DNA of 19,686 nucleotides, taken from positions 1 to 19,686 of the forward strand of contig BTQM01000013.1 of assembly GCA_036985875.1 (NCBI GenBank). Reading direction: 5' to 3'. A model generated the notes under the pieces. It did not search any database, was not told the origin of the DNA, and saw only the letters and a program-made list of their open reading frames with translations. The position numbers and the translations under genes are program-made. Positions 13,165-19,621 of this stretch are shown piece by piece. Within the stretch, counting starts at the first letter, position 1, and each line of letters opens with the position of its first letter. This stretch comes from BTQM01 sp036985875 (GTDB taxonomy: Bacteria > Patescibacteriota > Minisyncoccia > Phycocordibacterales > UBA1539).

Positions 13165-15861
13165 ATGCCTCCATTTAACAATTTCACATCCAAGGCGCGT
13201 GAAGCAGTACGAAGGTCACATGAGCTTGCTATCGAGCACGGCAAGAACAACGTGGATCCCGTCCATCTCCTCGCGGCGCTTATTCTTCAGGAAGAGAGTA
13301 TCGTCCTCTCTATTTTGGATGCGCTCAAGATAGATACTATTCTTCTCACGGACACTTTGTTAGAGACAATTGAATCAAGTACTACAGAAAACGTACTGTC
13401 TCCTTCTTATCAGCTTTATCTTACTCCGGAGCTTGGTCGCGTGCTTGAAGGGAGCGGGAAGGTCGCGACAGATCTCAAAGACGAATTCATCTCGACAGAG
13501 CATCTCTTTATTGCGATCCTTGATGTGCCTGGTCAGGCGAGGGAGATTCTTGCTCGTTTTCGCATAGACAAAAAGGGCGTCCTAAGAGTCCTAGAGGAGC
13601 TTCGTAACAGCAATATCAGCGAAGCGGAGTCTCCTCGTCCCCTTCGCGCGATTGCAAAATATACGCGAAATTTGACCATGCTTGCTTCCAAAGACAAATT
13701 GGACCCAGTCATCGGGCGGGACGCCGAGATAGGAAGGATCATGCAGATTCTCTCAAGGCGAACGAAAAACAACCCCATCTTGATAGGGGAGGCCGGCGTG
13801 GGGAAAACGGCGGTTGTGGAGGGATTGGCGCAACGTATGGCGAAAGGTGATGTTCCCGAATCTCTCAAGAACAAAGAGCTCGTTTCCCTTGATCTCGGAA
13901 TGCTTATCGCGGGCACGAAATACCGTGGTGAGTTTGAGGATCGTTTGAAAAAGATCATGAAAGAGATAGAGAGGTCGGAAGGCAAGATCATTCTTTTCAT
14001 AGACGAGATCCATACGATCGTGGGGGCAGGATCGGCGGAAGGCGCCATGGATGCGTCTAATATGCTGAAGCCCGCCCTAGCGCGCGGCGAGCTCCGTGCC
14101 ATTGGCGCGACCACAACCAAAGAGTATCAGAGGCACATAGAGAAAGACATGGCGTTGACGAGGAGGTTCCAGCCAGTGTACGTCAATGAACCGTCTCTTG
14201 AAGATGCCGTTGCTATTCTGCGTGGGCTCAAGGAAAAATACGAACTTTTTCACGGCGTGCGGATCACCGATGATGCTATCTTGTCCGCGGTGAGCCTAAG
14301 CAGCCGCTACATCACCGACAGGTTTTTGCCGGACAAGGCGGTTGATCTGATCGATGAGGCAGCGTCATCACTTCGCATATCCCTTGAGACCAAGCCTCCC
14401 GTTCTTGAAGAAGCGCACAGAAAAACGATGCGTCTTGAAATAGAAAAAGAGGCGCTTAAAAAAGACGTGAGCGGCAGCGGAGATGGCAAAAGGACCGTTA
14501 CGGCACGCATTAAAAAAATTGATAAAGAGATCGCCGATTTGAAAGAAAAAACGCGCGAGCTGGAGCTCAAGTGGCAAAATGAGAAGGAGATCCTGACGGA
14601 CATAAAGGCGATCAAAAAAGAATTGGAAACGCTCCGCCTTGAGGCGGAGGCAGCGGAAGCTAAGCCAGATTTGACGCGCGCGGCGGAGATCCGCTACGGT
14701 ATGGTTCCCACACTTGAGAGTGACCTTGCAGCGAAAACTGGCAGGTTAAAGAAACTTCAAAAATCAAGGCGCATTCTCAAGGAAGAAGTAACGGAGAATG
14801 ATATTGCCGATGTCGTGGCGCGTTGGACGGGAGTACCTGTCACGAAGATGCTTGAAGAAGAAAGCGAGAAGCTGGGGAGGATGGAGGAAGAGCTTTCCAA
14901 ACGCGTCGTTGGACAGAGCAATGCGATCAAGAAAGTTTCCGACGCGGTCAGAAGATCACGCGCGGGAATTGCCGACCCCAATCGCCCGATTGGATCATTT
15001 ATTTTTCTTGGTCCGACCGGGGTAGGGAAAACGGAGCTTACTAAGGCACTTGCGGAGTTCATGTTCAACGACGAGAAAGCGCTCATTAGGATCGATATGT
15101 CGGAGTTCATGGAACGGCACTCAGTTTCCAAGCTTGTCGGTTCTCCTCCTGGTTATGTGGGGCACGAAGAAGGAGGCAATTTGACCGAGCTGGTTCGCCA
15201 CAGGCCGTACTCCGTTATTTTATTTGATGAGATAGAAAAAGCGCATCCGGAGGTGTTCAATATTCTTCTGCAGGTGCTTGATAATGGTCGTTTGACCGAC
15301 GCAAAAGGCCGCACGGTGAACTTCAAAAACGCTATCATCATTCTTACGTCGAACATTGGTTCCGAATATATAGATAAAATGGAAGCGATTGGGTTTGACA
15401 ATGCGAACACGAGGAATGATTACGCAGGGGCGAAAGAAAAAGTGATGGGTATCCTTAAGGAGCACTTCAGACCGGAATTTCTCAATAGACTGGATGAGAT
15501 AATCATGTTTGATATTCTGACGCCCGAGGTAATACGTGATATCGTAAAGATCCAAATTGACATCGTGAAGAAGCGACTTCTGGATAAAGAGATCACGCTT
15601 AGCGTTTCTACCGATGTCATCTCTTATCTGACAAAGGAGGGATATGATCCCCACTACGGTGCCCGTCCGCTTAAGCGTTTGATCCAGAATAAGATATTGA
15701 CGCCCGTCGCCCTGCTCATGATCTCCAACAAAGTACTCTCTGGAGGTTCCGTATCGGTGGGAATGAAGAACAGCAAGATCGTTATTGCCGTGGAGAAGGG
15801 TGGCCGTCGAGCAGCTTCAAAAAAGAAGAAACCCCCAAAGAGACAAAAAGTATTGTCGTAA
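13165..15861 (+). CDS. clpB: ClpB-type AAA+ chaperone with a ClpC-like IGF loop
   Basis: An 898-residue Hsp100. Start at 13165 (MPPFNNFTSKAREAV); the TTG at 13144 would add only seven residues. Order: Clp N-domain (about 1-145), AAA-1 with Walker A GEAGVGKT (208-215) and Walker B near 276-281 (LFIDEIHT), a long coiled-coil middle domain (about 412-535), AAA-2 with GPTGVGKT (616-623), LFDEIEKAHP, and a C-terminal D2-small domain. The middle domain has ClpB length (about 125 residues, with RYGMVPTLE and ARWTGVPV), not the short ClpC type. Yet AAA-2 holds IGF (742-744), at the same 23-residue distance from FRPEF as VGF in Bacillus ClpC, where ClpP docks. The C-terminus is Lys-rich. It disaggregates proteins and may hand them to ClpP; no ClpP gene is in the window. 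Confidence 0.93.
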   Translation: MPPFNNFTSKAREAVRRSHELAIEHGKNNVDPVHLLAALILQEESIVLSILDALKIDTILLTDTLLETIESSTTENVLSPSYQLYLTPELGRVLEGSGKVATDLKDEFISTEHLFIAILDVPGQAREILARFRIDKKGVLRVLEELRNSNISEAESPRPLRAIAKYTRNLTMLASKDKLDPVIGRDAEIGRIMQILSRRTKNNPILIGEAGVGKTAVVEGLAQRMAKGDVPESLKNKELVSLDLGMLIAGTKYRGEFEDRLKKIMKEIERSEGKIILFIDEIHTIVGAGSAEGAMDASNMLKPALARGELRAIGATTTKEYQRHIEKDMALTRRFQPVYVNEPSLEDAVAILRGLKEKYELFHGVRITDDAILSAVSLSSRYITDRFLPDKAVDLIDEAASSLRISLETKPPVLEEAHRKTMRLEIEKEALKKDVSGSGDGKRTVTARIKKIDKEIADLKEKTRELELKWQNEKEILTDIKAIKKELETLRLEAEAAEAKPDLTRAAEIRYGMVPTLESDLAAKTGRLKKLQKSRRILKEEVTENDIADVVARWTGVPVTKMLEEESEKLGRMEEELSKRVVGQSNAIKKVSDAVRRSRAGIADPNRPIGSFIFLGPTGVGKTELTKALAEFMFNDEKALIRIDMSEFMERHSVSKLVGSPPGYVGHEEGGNLTELVRHRPYSVILFDEIEKAHPEVFNILLQVLDNGRLTDAKGRTVNFKNAIIILTSNIGSEYIDKMEAIGFDNANTRNDYAGAKEKVMGILKEHFRPEFLNRLDEIIMFDILTPEVIRDIVKIQIDIVKKRLLDKEITLSVSTDVISYLTKEGYDPHYGARPLKRLIQNKILTPVALLMISNKVLSGGSVSVGMKNSKIVIAVEKGGRRAASKKKKPPKRQKVLS

Positions 15862-15883
15862 CAGTTAAAATATATATTTGGAA

Positions 15884-15912
15884 TTGAAAATTACCGCCCT
15901 AGGTGCTATAGT
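15884..15912 (+). promoter_or_regulatory. Promoter of tRNA-Tyr
   Basis: TTGAAA (15884-15889), 17 nt, TATAGT (15907-15912) preceded by TGC, an extended -10. tRNA-Tyr begins 12 nt later, so the 5' leader is only a few bases long. Confidence 0.8.
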
Positions 15913-15922
15913 AGGGCGGTAA
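15891..15922. repeat. Inverted repeat around the tRNA-Tyr -10 box
   Basis: TTACCGCCCT (15891-15900) and AGGGCGGTAA (15913-15922), perfect 10-bp arms. The -10 hexamer lies in the 12-nt centre. Read from the Clp gene it could also form a hairpin, but no T tract follows. Confidence 0.75.
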
Positions 15923-15924
15923 TT

Positions 15925-16008
15925 GCGTCGGTGGCGGAGTGGTCAATCGCATCAGACTGTAAATCTGACGGGCTTAGCCCTACGCAGGTTCAAATCCTGC
16001 CCGGCGCA
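15925..16008 (+). tRNA. tRNA-Tyr(GTA)
   Basis: Class II tRNA: acceptor GCGTCGG/CCGGCGC with one T-G pair, anticodon arm CAGAC-TGTAAAT-CTG region with anticodon GTA, long variable arm GGGCTTAGCCC, T arm GCAGG-TTCAAAT-CCTGC. Discriminator A; the following bases are CA, so CCA is not encoded. Confidence 0.92.
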
Positions 16009-16114
16009 CAGAACAAAGGGATGCAAAAGGTATGTTGCCTTTTCTCTCGTTTTATATTACCCTAAGGGGCATTATGGTCATGAAGTAGGGATGGTTATTC
16101 TATATTTTAAACTT

Positions 16115-16273
16115 ATGCCACAAAAACAACTTATAAAACTTGCATGCCAGACTTGTAAGCGCATCAACTACTGGAGCAGGAAAAACAAAAAACTGGTGGA
16201 GCGCAAAATAGAACTCAAGAAGTTTTGCAGGTGGTGTAGAAAACATACACCACATAAAGAAGTCAAGAAGTAG
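16115..16273 (+). CDS. rpmG: 50S ribosomal protein L33 (bL33)
   Basis: A 52-residue basic protein of the large subunit. It has the zinc-ribbon form: C11xxC14 and C38xxC41 (LACQTCKRINYW, FCRWCRKHTPHKE). I start at 16115 (MPQKQLIKLACQ); an in-frame ATG at 16091 would add eight hydrophobic residues not typical of L33. No Shine-Dalgarno site. The last 47 bases are copied downstream in degraded form (16455-16500), and bases 16227-16244 recur inverted right after the stop codon. It sits between tRNA-Tyr and tRNA-Trp. Confidence 0.93.
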   Translation: MPQKQLIKLACQTCKRINYWSRKNKKLVERKIELKKFCRWCRKHTPHKEVKK

Positions 16274-16290
16274 TTTTCTACACCACCTGC
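16227..16290. repeat. 18-bp perfect inverted repeat across the rpmG 3' end
   Basis: 16227-16244 inside rpmG pairs perfectly with 16273-16290, with a 28-nt loop containing the end of the gene. No T tract follows, so it is not a standard terminator. Arms end exactly where the repeat core of element A begins. Confidence 0.85.
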
Positions 16291-16453
16291 GGGAAGGGGG
16301 TTCCGCCAAAGGCGGACAGACGGGGAAACACCTGTTTCCCCGTGGAGGAAGGCAGGGCAAAGCCTGTTGGAAAACCGCCCTAGAGCGTCCGTGCCTAAAG
16401 ACTGACGGCTTGACCGTTTAAAGTGAACGCACGGAGTAGCTGGGTTTCCGAGG
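16291..16453 (+). repeat. Repeat element A core, downstream of rpmG
   Basis: The core runs from the end of the antisense rpmG copy to GGGTTTCCGAGG (16442-16453). Parts in order: a segment shared with site C (16291-16326), hairpin I (GGGGAAACA-CC-TGTTTCCCC, 16322-16341), the linker GTGGAGGAAGGCAG (16342-16355), a small hairpin CAGGGC-AAA-GCCTG (16353-16366), and GGAAAACC (16369-16376) pairing with GGGTTTCC (16442-16449). A 60-nt insertion with TCCGTGC/GCACGGA sits in the last hairpin. Element B has the same parts without the insertion. No protein is coded. Confidence 0.75.
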
Positions 16454-16454
16454 G

Positions 16455-16500
16455 GCAGTAGGTGTAGAAAACACACTGCACACAAAAAGCCAAGAAATAG
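16455..16500 (+). repeat. Degraded direct copy of the rpmG 3' end
   Basis: 46 bases that align with 16227-16273, roughly 80% identical, including GGTGTAGAAAACA and CAAGAA.TAG. In the matching frame it still spells CRKHT, the end of L33, without the rest of the gene. It closes element A on the right. Confidence 0.75.
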
Positions 16501-16517
16501 AATCTGGTGAAAGTTTT

Positions 16518-16526
16518 TGCTATACT
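16518..16526 (+). promoter_or_regulatory. Extended -10 promoter of tRNA-Trp
   Basis: TGCTATACT, with no clear -35 at the expected spacing. The same nine bases are at 3510-3502 on the other strand. tRNA-Trp begins 40 nt after it. Confidence 0.65.
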
Positions 16527-16559
16527 AAACAGCGGAAAGGCAATGTCTTTCCGCTGTTT
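16527..16559 (+). repeat. 13-bp perfect hairpin in the tRNA-Trp leader
   Basis: AAACAGCGGAAAG (16527-16539) pairs with CTTTCCGCTGTTT (16547-16559), loop GCAATGT. It follows the -10 box directly and ends 6 nt before tRNA-Trp. No T run follows. It may guide 5' processing or regulate the tRNA. Confidence 0.75.
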
Positions 16560-16565
16560 AAACAA

Positions 16566-16638
16566 AGGGGCGTGGCTCAATTGGTAGAGCGTCGGTCTCC
16601 AAAACCGAAGGTTGCAGGTTCAAGTCCTGTCGCCCCTG
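16566..16638 (+). tRNA. tRNA-Trp(CCA)
   Basis: Acceptor AGGGGCG/CGCCCCT, D arm GCTC-AATTGGTA-GAGC, anticodon loop CTCCAAA (anticodon CCA), T arm GCAGG-TTCAAGT-CCTGT with a terminal G-T pair, and discriminator G. No encoded 3' CCA. Its 3' end is copied inverted at 16694-16707 and direct at 16799-16830. Confidence 0.94.
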
Positions 16639-16640
16639 CT

Positions 16641-16682
16641 ATAAACAAAAACTACATCTTTGGTGATGTGGTTTTTGTTTAT
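16641..16682 (+). terminator. Long hairpin after tRNA-Trp, possible terminator
   Basis: 18-bp stem (16641-16658 with 16665-16682, one T-G pair) with a 6-nt loop. The 3' arm contains TTTTTGTTT, which can serve as the U-rich part. It is also the left part of element B. Confidence 0.6.
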
Positions 16683-16693
16683 GTTGGAACGAT

Positions 16694-16707
16694 GACAGGA
16701 CTTGAAC
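16694..16707 (-). repeat. Antisense copy of the tRNA-Trp T arm
   Basis: GACAGGACTTGAAC is the exact reverse complement of 16618-16631 in tRNA-Trp. It is cut at the same T-loop position (GTTC) as the orphan tRNA-Leu fragment at 3308. The element B core follows at once. Confidence 0.75.
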
Positions 16708-16796
16708 AGGAAAGGGGTCGGGGAAACATTTGTTTCCCCGTGGAGGAAGGCAGTCTCGCTTTCAGCGGGACGTCGGAAAACCGTGGGTTTCCGAGG
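16708..16796 (+). repeat. Repeat element B core, downstream of tRNA-Trp
   Basis: Bases 16720-16753 match 16322-16355 of element A except for the two loop bases (TT for CC). Hairpin I is followed by the same linker, then a hairpin of different sequence in the same place (GTCTCGCT-TTC-AGCGGGAC, 16753-16771), then CGGAAAACC-GTG-GGGTTTCCG and the same ending GAGG (to 16796). It is a shorter copy of element A. No protein is coded. Confidence 0.78.
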
Positions 16797-16798
16797 AG

Positions 16799-16830
16799 TT
16801 CTATTCCTGTCGCCCCTGCCATAAATAAAA
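16799..16830 (+). repeat. Direct copy of the tRNA-Trp 3' end and flank
   Basis: 32 bases that match 16619-16650 at 28 positions, with 15 identical bases in a row (16805-16819). The T-loop half is changed, so it is not part of a working tRNA. It closes element B on the right. Confidence 0.8.
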
Positions 16831-16912
16831 GATAGTCACGCACTGCTATTCCCAGTTTATTGTGGCATACTATCAGTAGTTTTTTGAAATTTGAAATGAG
16901 GGAGCGAGCAGC

Positions 16913-17389
16913 ATGAAGCAGGTTTCGTATTTTCTGATGGAACGTTTGCACCGTGAAGCGATACAAGAGGCGGCAAAGGTCATAGAGAATGCCCATAGCC
17001 CCTATTCGCATTTTTATGTGGGAGCGTGTCTTTTTACCGCTGACGGTAAGTTGGTTGCAGGGACAAATTTTGAAAATGCCGCGCATGGTTCAATGATCTG
17101 CGCCGAGCGCGCCGCTGTTTTGCGGGCGAATGCGATGGGCATACGGCAATTTCGCGGGATCGCGATCATTGCACGCGGAGAAGATTTTGACACTACGGAA
17201 GTTATTGGGCCATGCGGGAGTTGCCGGCAGGTCCTTTACGAGGTATCGCAGATTTCCGATTATGATCTGGAAGTCATACTTGCGACATCAAAAAAAGATA
17301 AGATCATCCTTACTACCATCAGCGAACTCCTTCCTTTGGCATCCGGACCGCTGGATCTGGGGATGGACACCTCCCGATATCAGAAGTGA
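16913..17389 (+). CDS. cdd: Cytidine deaminase
   Basis: A 158-residue zinc enzyme that deaminates cytidine and deoxycytidine in pyrimidine salvage. The zinc site is complete: CAERAA (C63, catalytic E65) and PCGSCRQ (C101, C104). The substrate loop YSHFYVGACLF and NFENAAHG also fit the small tetrameric bacterial type. The C-terminus is somewhat longer than in Bacillus Cdd (about 136 residues). The start follows a GAGGGAG motif by 8 nt. It follows element B and is closed by a terminator. Confidence 0.94.
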   Translation: MKQVSYFLMERLHREAIQEAAKVIENAHSPYSHFYVGACLFTADGKLVAGTNFENAAHGSMICAERAAVLRANAMGIRQFRGIAIIARGEDFDTTEVIGPCGSCRQVLYEVSQISDYDLEVILATSKKDKIILTTISELLPLASGPLDLGMDTSRYQK

Positions 17390-17403
17390 GAGTGACAAGC
17401 TCT

Positions 17404-17433
17404 AAGACCGCCCCATAAAGGCGGTCTTTTATT
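17404..17433. terminator. Terminator between cdd and miaA
   Basis: Stem AAGACCGCC (17404-17412) with GGCGGTCTT (17420-17428), loop CCATAAA, then TTATT. The two genes converge here; the T tract favours the cdd direction. Confidence 0.85.
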
Positions 17434-17435
17434 GC

Positions 17436-18380
17436 TTATAACAAGAATTGCTCAACTTCTTTCTCTATTTTCTTCACCTCGCTTAAAGAAAACCACTTTA
17501 TTCTCTTATCGCGTCGCCACCATGTTTTCTGCCGCCTTGCATATTGCCAGATGGCGGTATTTAATTTCTCCATCATCTCGCCTCTGAGCATTTTTCCTGT
17601 TAGTAATTTTGCCAAATAACGGTATTCAAGACCCAGCGCGTCCATTCGTTTCCACGAAAGCCCTTCGCCGACTGGCGGATTGTGCAAACGTCTTGCTTCC
17701 GCCACCATTCCCACCCTCATTCTTGCCAGAAGACGCACGTGGATTCTTTCTTTAAGCACTTTGTCGGCCGTCTTGACCCCGATCTGCAGAACCTTATATT
17801 TATTCGTACGCCCGCTTTGCTGCGAGGCAGGTTTGGTCACTAAGTGAGGGACATGGTCGAGATGAGTGGCGATCTCTATGGCGCGGACAAGTCGGCGGGG
17901 ATTTTTAGGATCAATGCTTTTTGCTCGTCGGGGATCAAGCTTTTTAAGCATTCCAAAGAGCTCTTTTGGGGTTTTGTGCCCCAATTTCTTTCGCAGTGCT
18001 TTGTCGGGCTTCACTCGCGGGACTTCCATATCGTCAACGATCGCTTGAATATAAAATCCCGTGCCGCCGCATATGATCGGCAATTTCCCCCGCTTTAGGA
18101 TTTCCCTGATCGCTTTTTCCGCATATCGTTTATAGGATGCGACCGTGAACACAGTGCGTGGATTTACCACATCAAGGAGGTGGTGGGGGACACCCCCCAT
18201 TTCTTTTTTCGTGACCTTTCCCGTCCCGATGTCCATTCCTTTGTACACTTGTCGTGAATCCGCCGATACTACTTCGCCGCCGAAAGCTTTGGCGAGAATG
18301 ACCGCCAGGTCGCTTTTTCCGGACGAAGTGGGGCCCAGCACTACGACCATTTTGTTTTTCATAATTGCCTGTTTTTTCAT
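17436..18380 (-). CDS. miaA: tRNA dimethylallyltransferase
   Basis: A 314-residue enzyme that adds an isopentenyl group to A37 of tRNAs reading codons that start with U; tRNA-Cys, tRNA-Trp, tRNA-Tyr and UUR-Leu in this window have an A at 37. P-loop GPTSSGKS (16-23), SADSRQVYKGMDIGTGK (catalytic D41), HHLLD, CGGTGFYI, the PRRLVRAIEI helix, and the C-terminal YARRQKTWWRRD are all typical. It starts at 18380 or at the internal ATG at 18362; no Shine-Dalgarno site. It is divergent from the peroxiredoxin gene. Confidence 0.95.
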   Translation of the reverse strand: MKKQAIMKNKMVVVLGPTSSGKSDLAVILAKAFGGEVVSADSRQVYKGMDIGTGKVTKKEMGGVPHHLLDVVNPRTVFTVASYKRYAEKAIREILKRGKLPIICGGTGFYIQAIVDDMEVPRVKPDKALRKKLGHKTPKELFGMLKKLDPRRAKSIDPKNPRRLVRAIEIATHLDHVPHLVTKPASQQSGRTNKYKVLQIGVKTADKVLKERIHVRLLARMRVGMVAEARRLHNPPVGEGLSWKRMDALGLEYRYLAKLLTGKMLRGEMMEKLNTAIWQYARRQKTWWRRDKRIKWFSLSEVKKIEKEVEQFLL

Positions 18381-18456
18381 ATACAGATATGGTAATATAT
18401 TAACTTCAGATTACAAACAAAACTTTGAAACATTAAAAATTTAAGATGGAAAAATT

Positions 18457-19098
18457 ATGTGTGATAAAAAATCTTACAAAAACTGTTCAGGCGATTGTGG
18501 ACACCCCAAAGTGTCTTGCCACGAATCTGTTCATGTTGCAGAGATAGGAAATGAAATCCCAGATTTTGAAGTGGATGCATTTCATGAAGACGACATCAAA
18601 AAGATAAAACTTTCCGATTACCGAGGCAAGTGGCTTATCTTGTTTTTTTATCCTGCAGACTTCACGTTTGTGTGCCCGACAGAGCTTGAAGAAATGGCGG
18701 ACAATTATAGCGAACTACAAAAGCTTGATGCCGAGGTGTTGTCGGTGAGCGCCGATACTGTATTTGCACACAAGGTGTGGAAGGACGTTTCTCCCGCTAT
18801 TAAAAAAATTGAATTCCCTATGGTATCTGATCCTCGCAGAGTGCTCTGCGAGGCGTTCGGTACGTACATTGAAAGTGAGGGCATGTCGCTTCGCGGGACG
18901 TTCATTATCGACCCCGACGGTATTCTTCGCGCGGTGGAGATAAACGATAACAGTATTGGGCGAAGCGCAAAAGAGCTCGTGAGAAAATTGCAGGCCGCAA
19001 AGTTTGTGCGTGAACATGATGGCAAGGTGTGTCCCGCAAGCTGGCAGCCTGGAGGCGACACACTTGAACCCGGGTTGGATTTGGCAGGGAAGATCTGA
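18457..19098 (+). CDS. 2-Cys peroxiredoxin (AhpC/Prx1 family) with a Cys-rich N-terminus
   Basis: A 213-residue enzyme that reduces peroxide. The peroxidatic Cys is in DFTFVCPTELEE (C73) and the resolving Cys in GKVCPASWQPGG (C192), so a typical 2-Cys cycle is possible. The first 24 residues are an unusual extension with four Cys (C2, C10, C14, C21) and two His, before the usual VAEIGNEIPDFEV start of the fold. The start at 18457 is the only ATG giving this form; no good Shine-Dalgarno site. With superoxide dismutase it makes a two-step defence. Its electron donor is not visible; the thioredoxin-like protein at 3703 is one candidate. It is divergent from miaA by 76 nt. Confidence 0.93.
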   Translation: MCDKKSYKNCSGDCGHPKVSCHESVHVAEIGNEIPDFEVDAFHEDDIKKIKLSDYRGKWLILFFYPADFTFVCPTELEEMADNYSELQKLDAEVLSVSADTVFAHKVWKDVSPAIKKIEFPMVSDPRRVLCEAFGTYIESEGMSLRGTFIIDPDGILRAVEINDNSIGRSAKELVRKLQAAKFVREHDGKVCPASWQPGGDTLEPGLDLAGKI

Positions 19099-19122
19099 AC
19101 GCGCGTCACAGAGGAAAAAAGA

Positions 19123-19149
19123 AAAAGCGGCATGAGGAATGCCGCTTTT
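19123..19149. terminator. Bidirectional terminator between the peroxiredoxin and EamA genes
   Basis: Perfect 11-bp stem AAAAGCGGCAT (19123-19133) with ATGCCGCTTTT (19139-19149), loop GAGGA. On the minus strand it is followed by a long T-rich run, on the plus strand by the TTTT of the arm. Confidence 0.88.
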
Positions 19150-19168
19150 GTGGGTAGATGGTCCCTTG

Positions 19169-19621
19169 TTACTGCCGAAATGCGATCAATCCCACACCGA
19201 TTATTGTCAGCGCAATGCCCGCGAGATGGTATGCGTCAAACGATACTCCCACAAAGTACTTTGGCAGCACTATGGCCAGCACTGGCACAAGCAATAATAC
19301 CATGATACTGCTTGTATTGACGATTGCCGCCGGCAAGGCGGGGTTCGGCGCAATAGTTGTAGCTTGGAAAAATAACACGTTCATAAGCGCTCCAAAAAAC
19401 GTGCCTGCTATCGCCATGGCGATAAGGGAGCCACTCAAGGAAAGCTCCGAAATGCGTCCCGTGTACACCATCCACGCACTTGCACCAACAACCGTTCCGG
19501 AGAACCACGCGATGACGAGCGGTTCAGGCCTTGCGCTGAAGTTTCTTGCAAAAAACCCGATAAGGATAATTTGCACAGTGAGGGCCATTGCTGCAAGCAA
19601 TGATTTTACTATCCATTCCAT
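19169..19621 (-). CDS. Half-size EamA/DMT-family membrane protein
   Basis: A 150-residue protein with five hydrophobic helices, corresponding to one EamA repeat of the drug/metabolite transporter superfamily, in which two-repeat proteins are usual. The pattern GTFFGALMNVLFFQATTIAPNPALPAAIVNTSSIMVLLLVPVL and a final helix AGIALTIIGVGLIAF match the repeat. It would work as a dimer. The substrate is unknown. The start at 19621 has AGGAGG a few bases upstream. It faces the peroxiredoxin gene across a shared terminator. Confidence 0.8.
   Translation of the reverse strand: MEWIVKSLLAAMALTVQIILIGFFARNFSARPEPLVIAWFSGTVVGASAWMVYTGRISELSLSGSLIAMAIAGTFFGALMNVLFFQATTIAPNPALPAAIVNTSSIMVLLLVPVLAIVLPKYFVGVSFDAYHLAGIALTIIGVGLIAFRQ

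Noticed and set aside
15923..16114. Upstream part of a 116-residue frame ending in L33
   Set aside because: This part translates tRNA-Tyr and its spacer; the real gene begins at 16115.
16227..16290. rpmG inverted repeat as an ordinary terminator
   Set aside because: The loop is 28 nt and no T tract follows; the second arm meets the repeat core exactly, which fits the element interpretation better. A role in termination cannot be fully excluded.
16100..16580. Three minus-strand frames antisense to rpmG and element A
   Set aside because: No ribosome site, no recognisable domain, and the sequence is explained by rpmG and the non-coding repeat.
16291..16830. Element A/B core as part of RNase P RNA, tmRNA or another known housekeeping RNA
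   Set aside because: The conserved RNase P and tmRNA motifs I know are absent, and two nearby copies with variable inserts do not fit a single-copy housekeeping RNA.
16572..16835. 87-residue frame over tRNA-Trp and element B
   Set aside because: It begins inside tRNA-Trp. It is useful only because its repeated PVAPAINK segment reveals the duplicated tRNA end.
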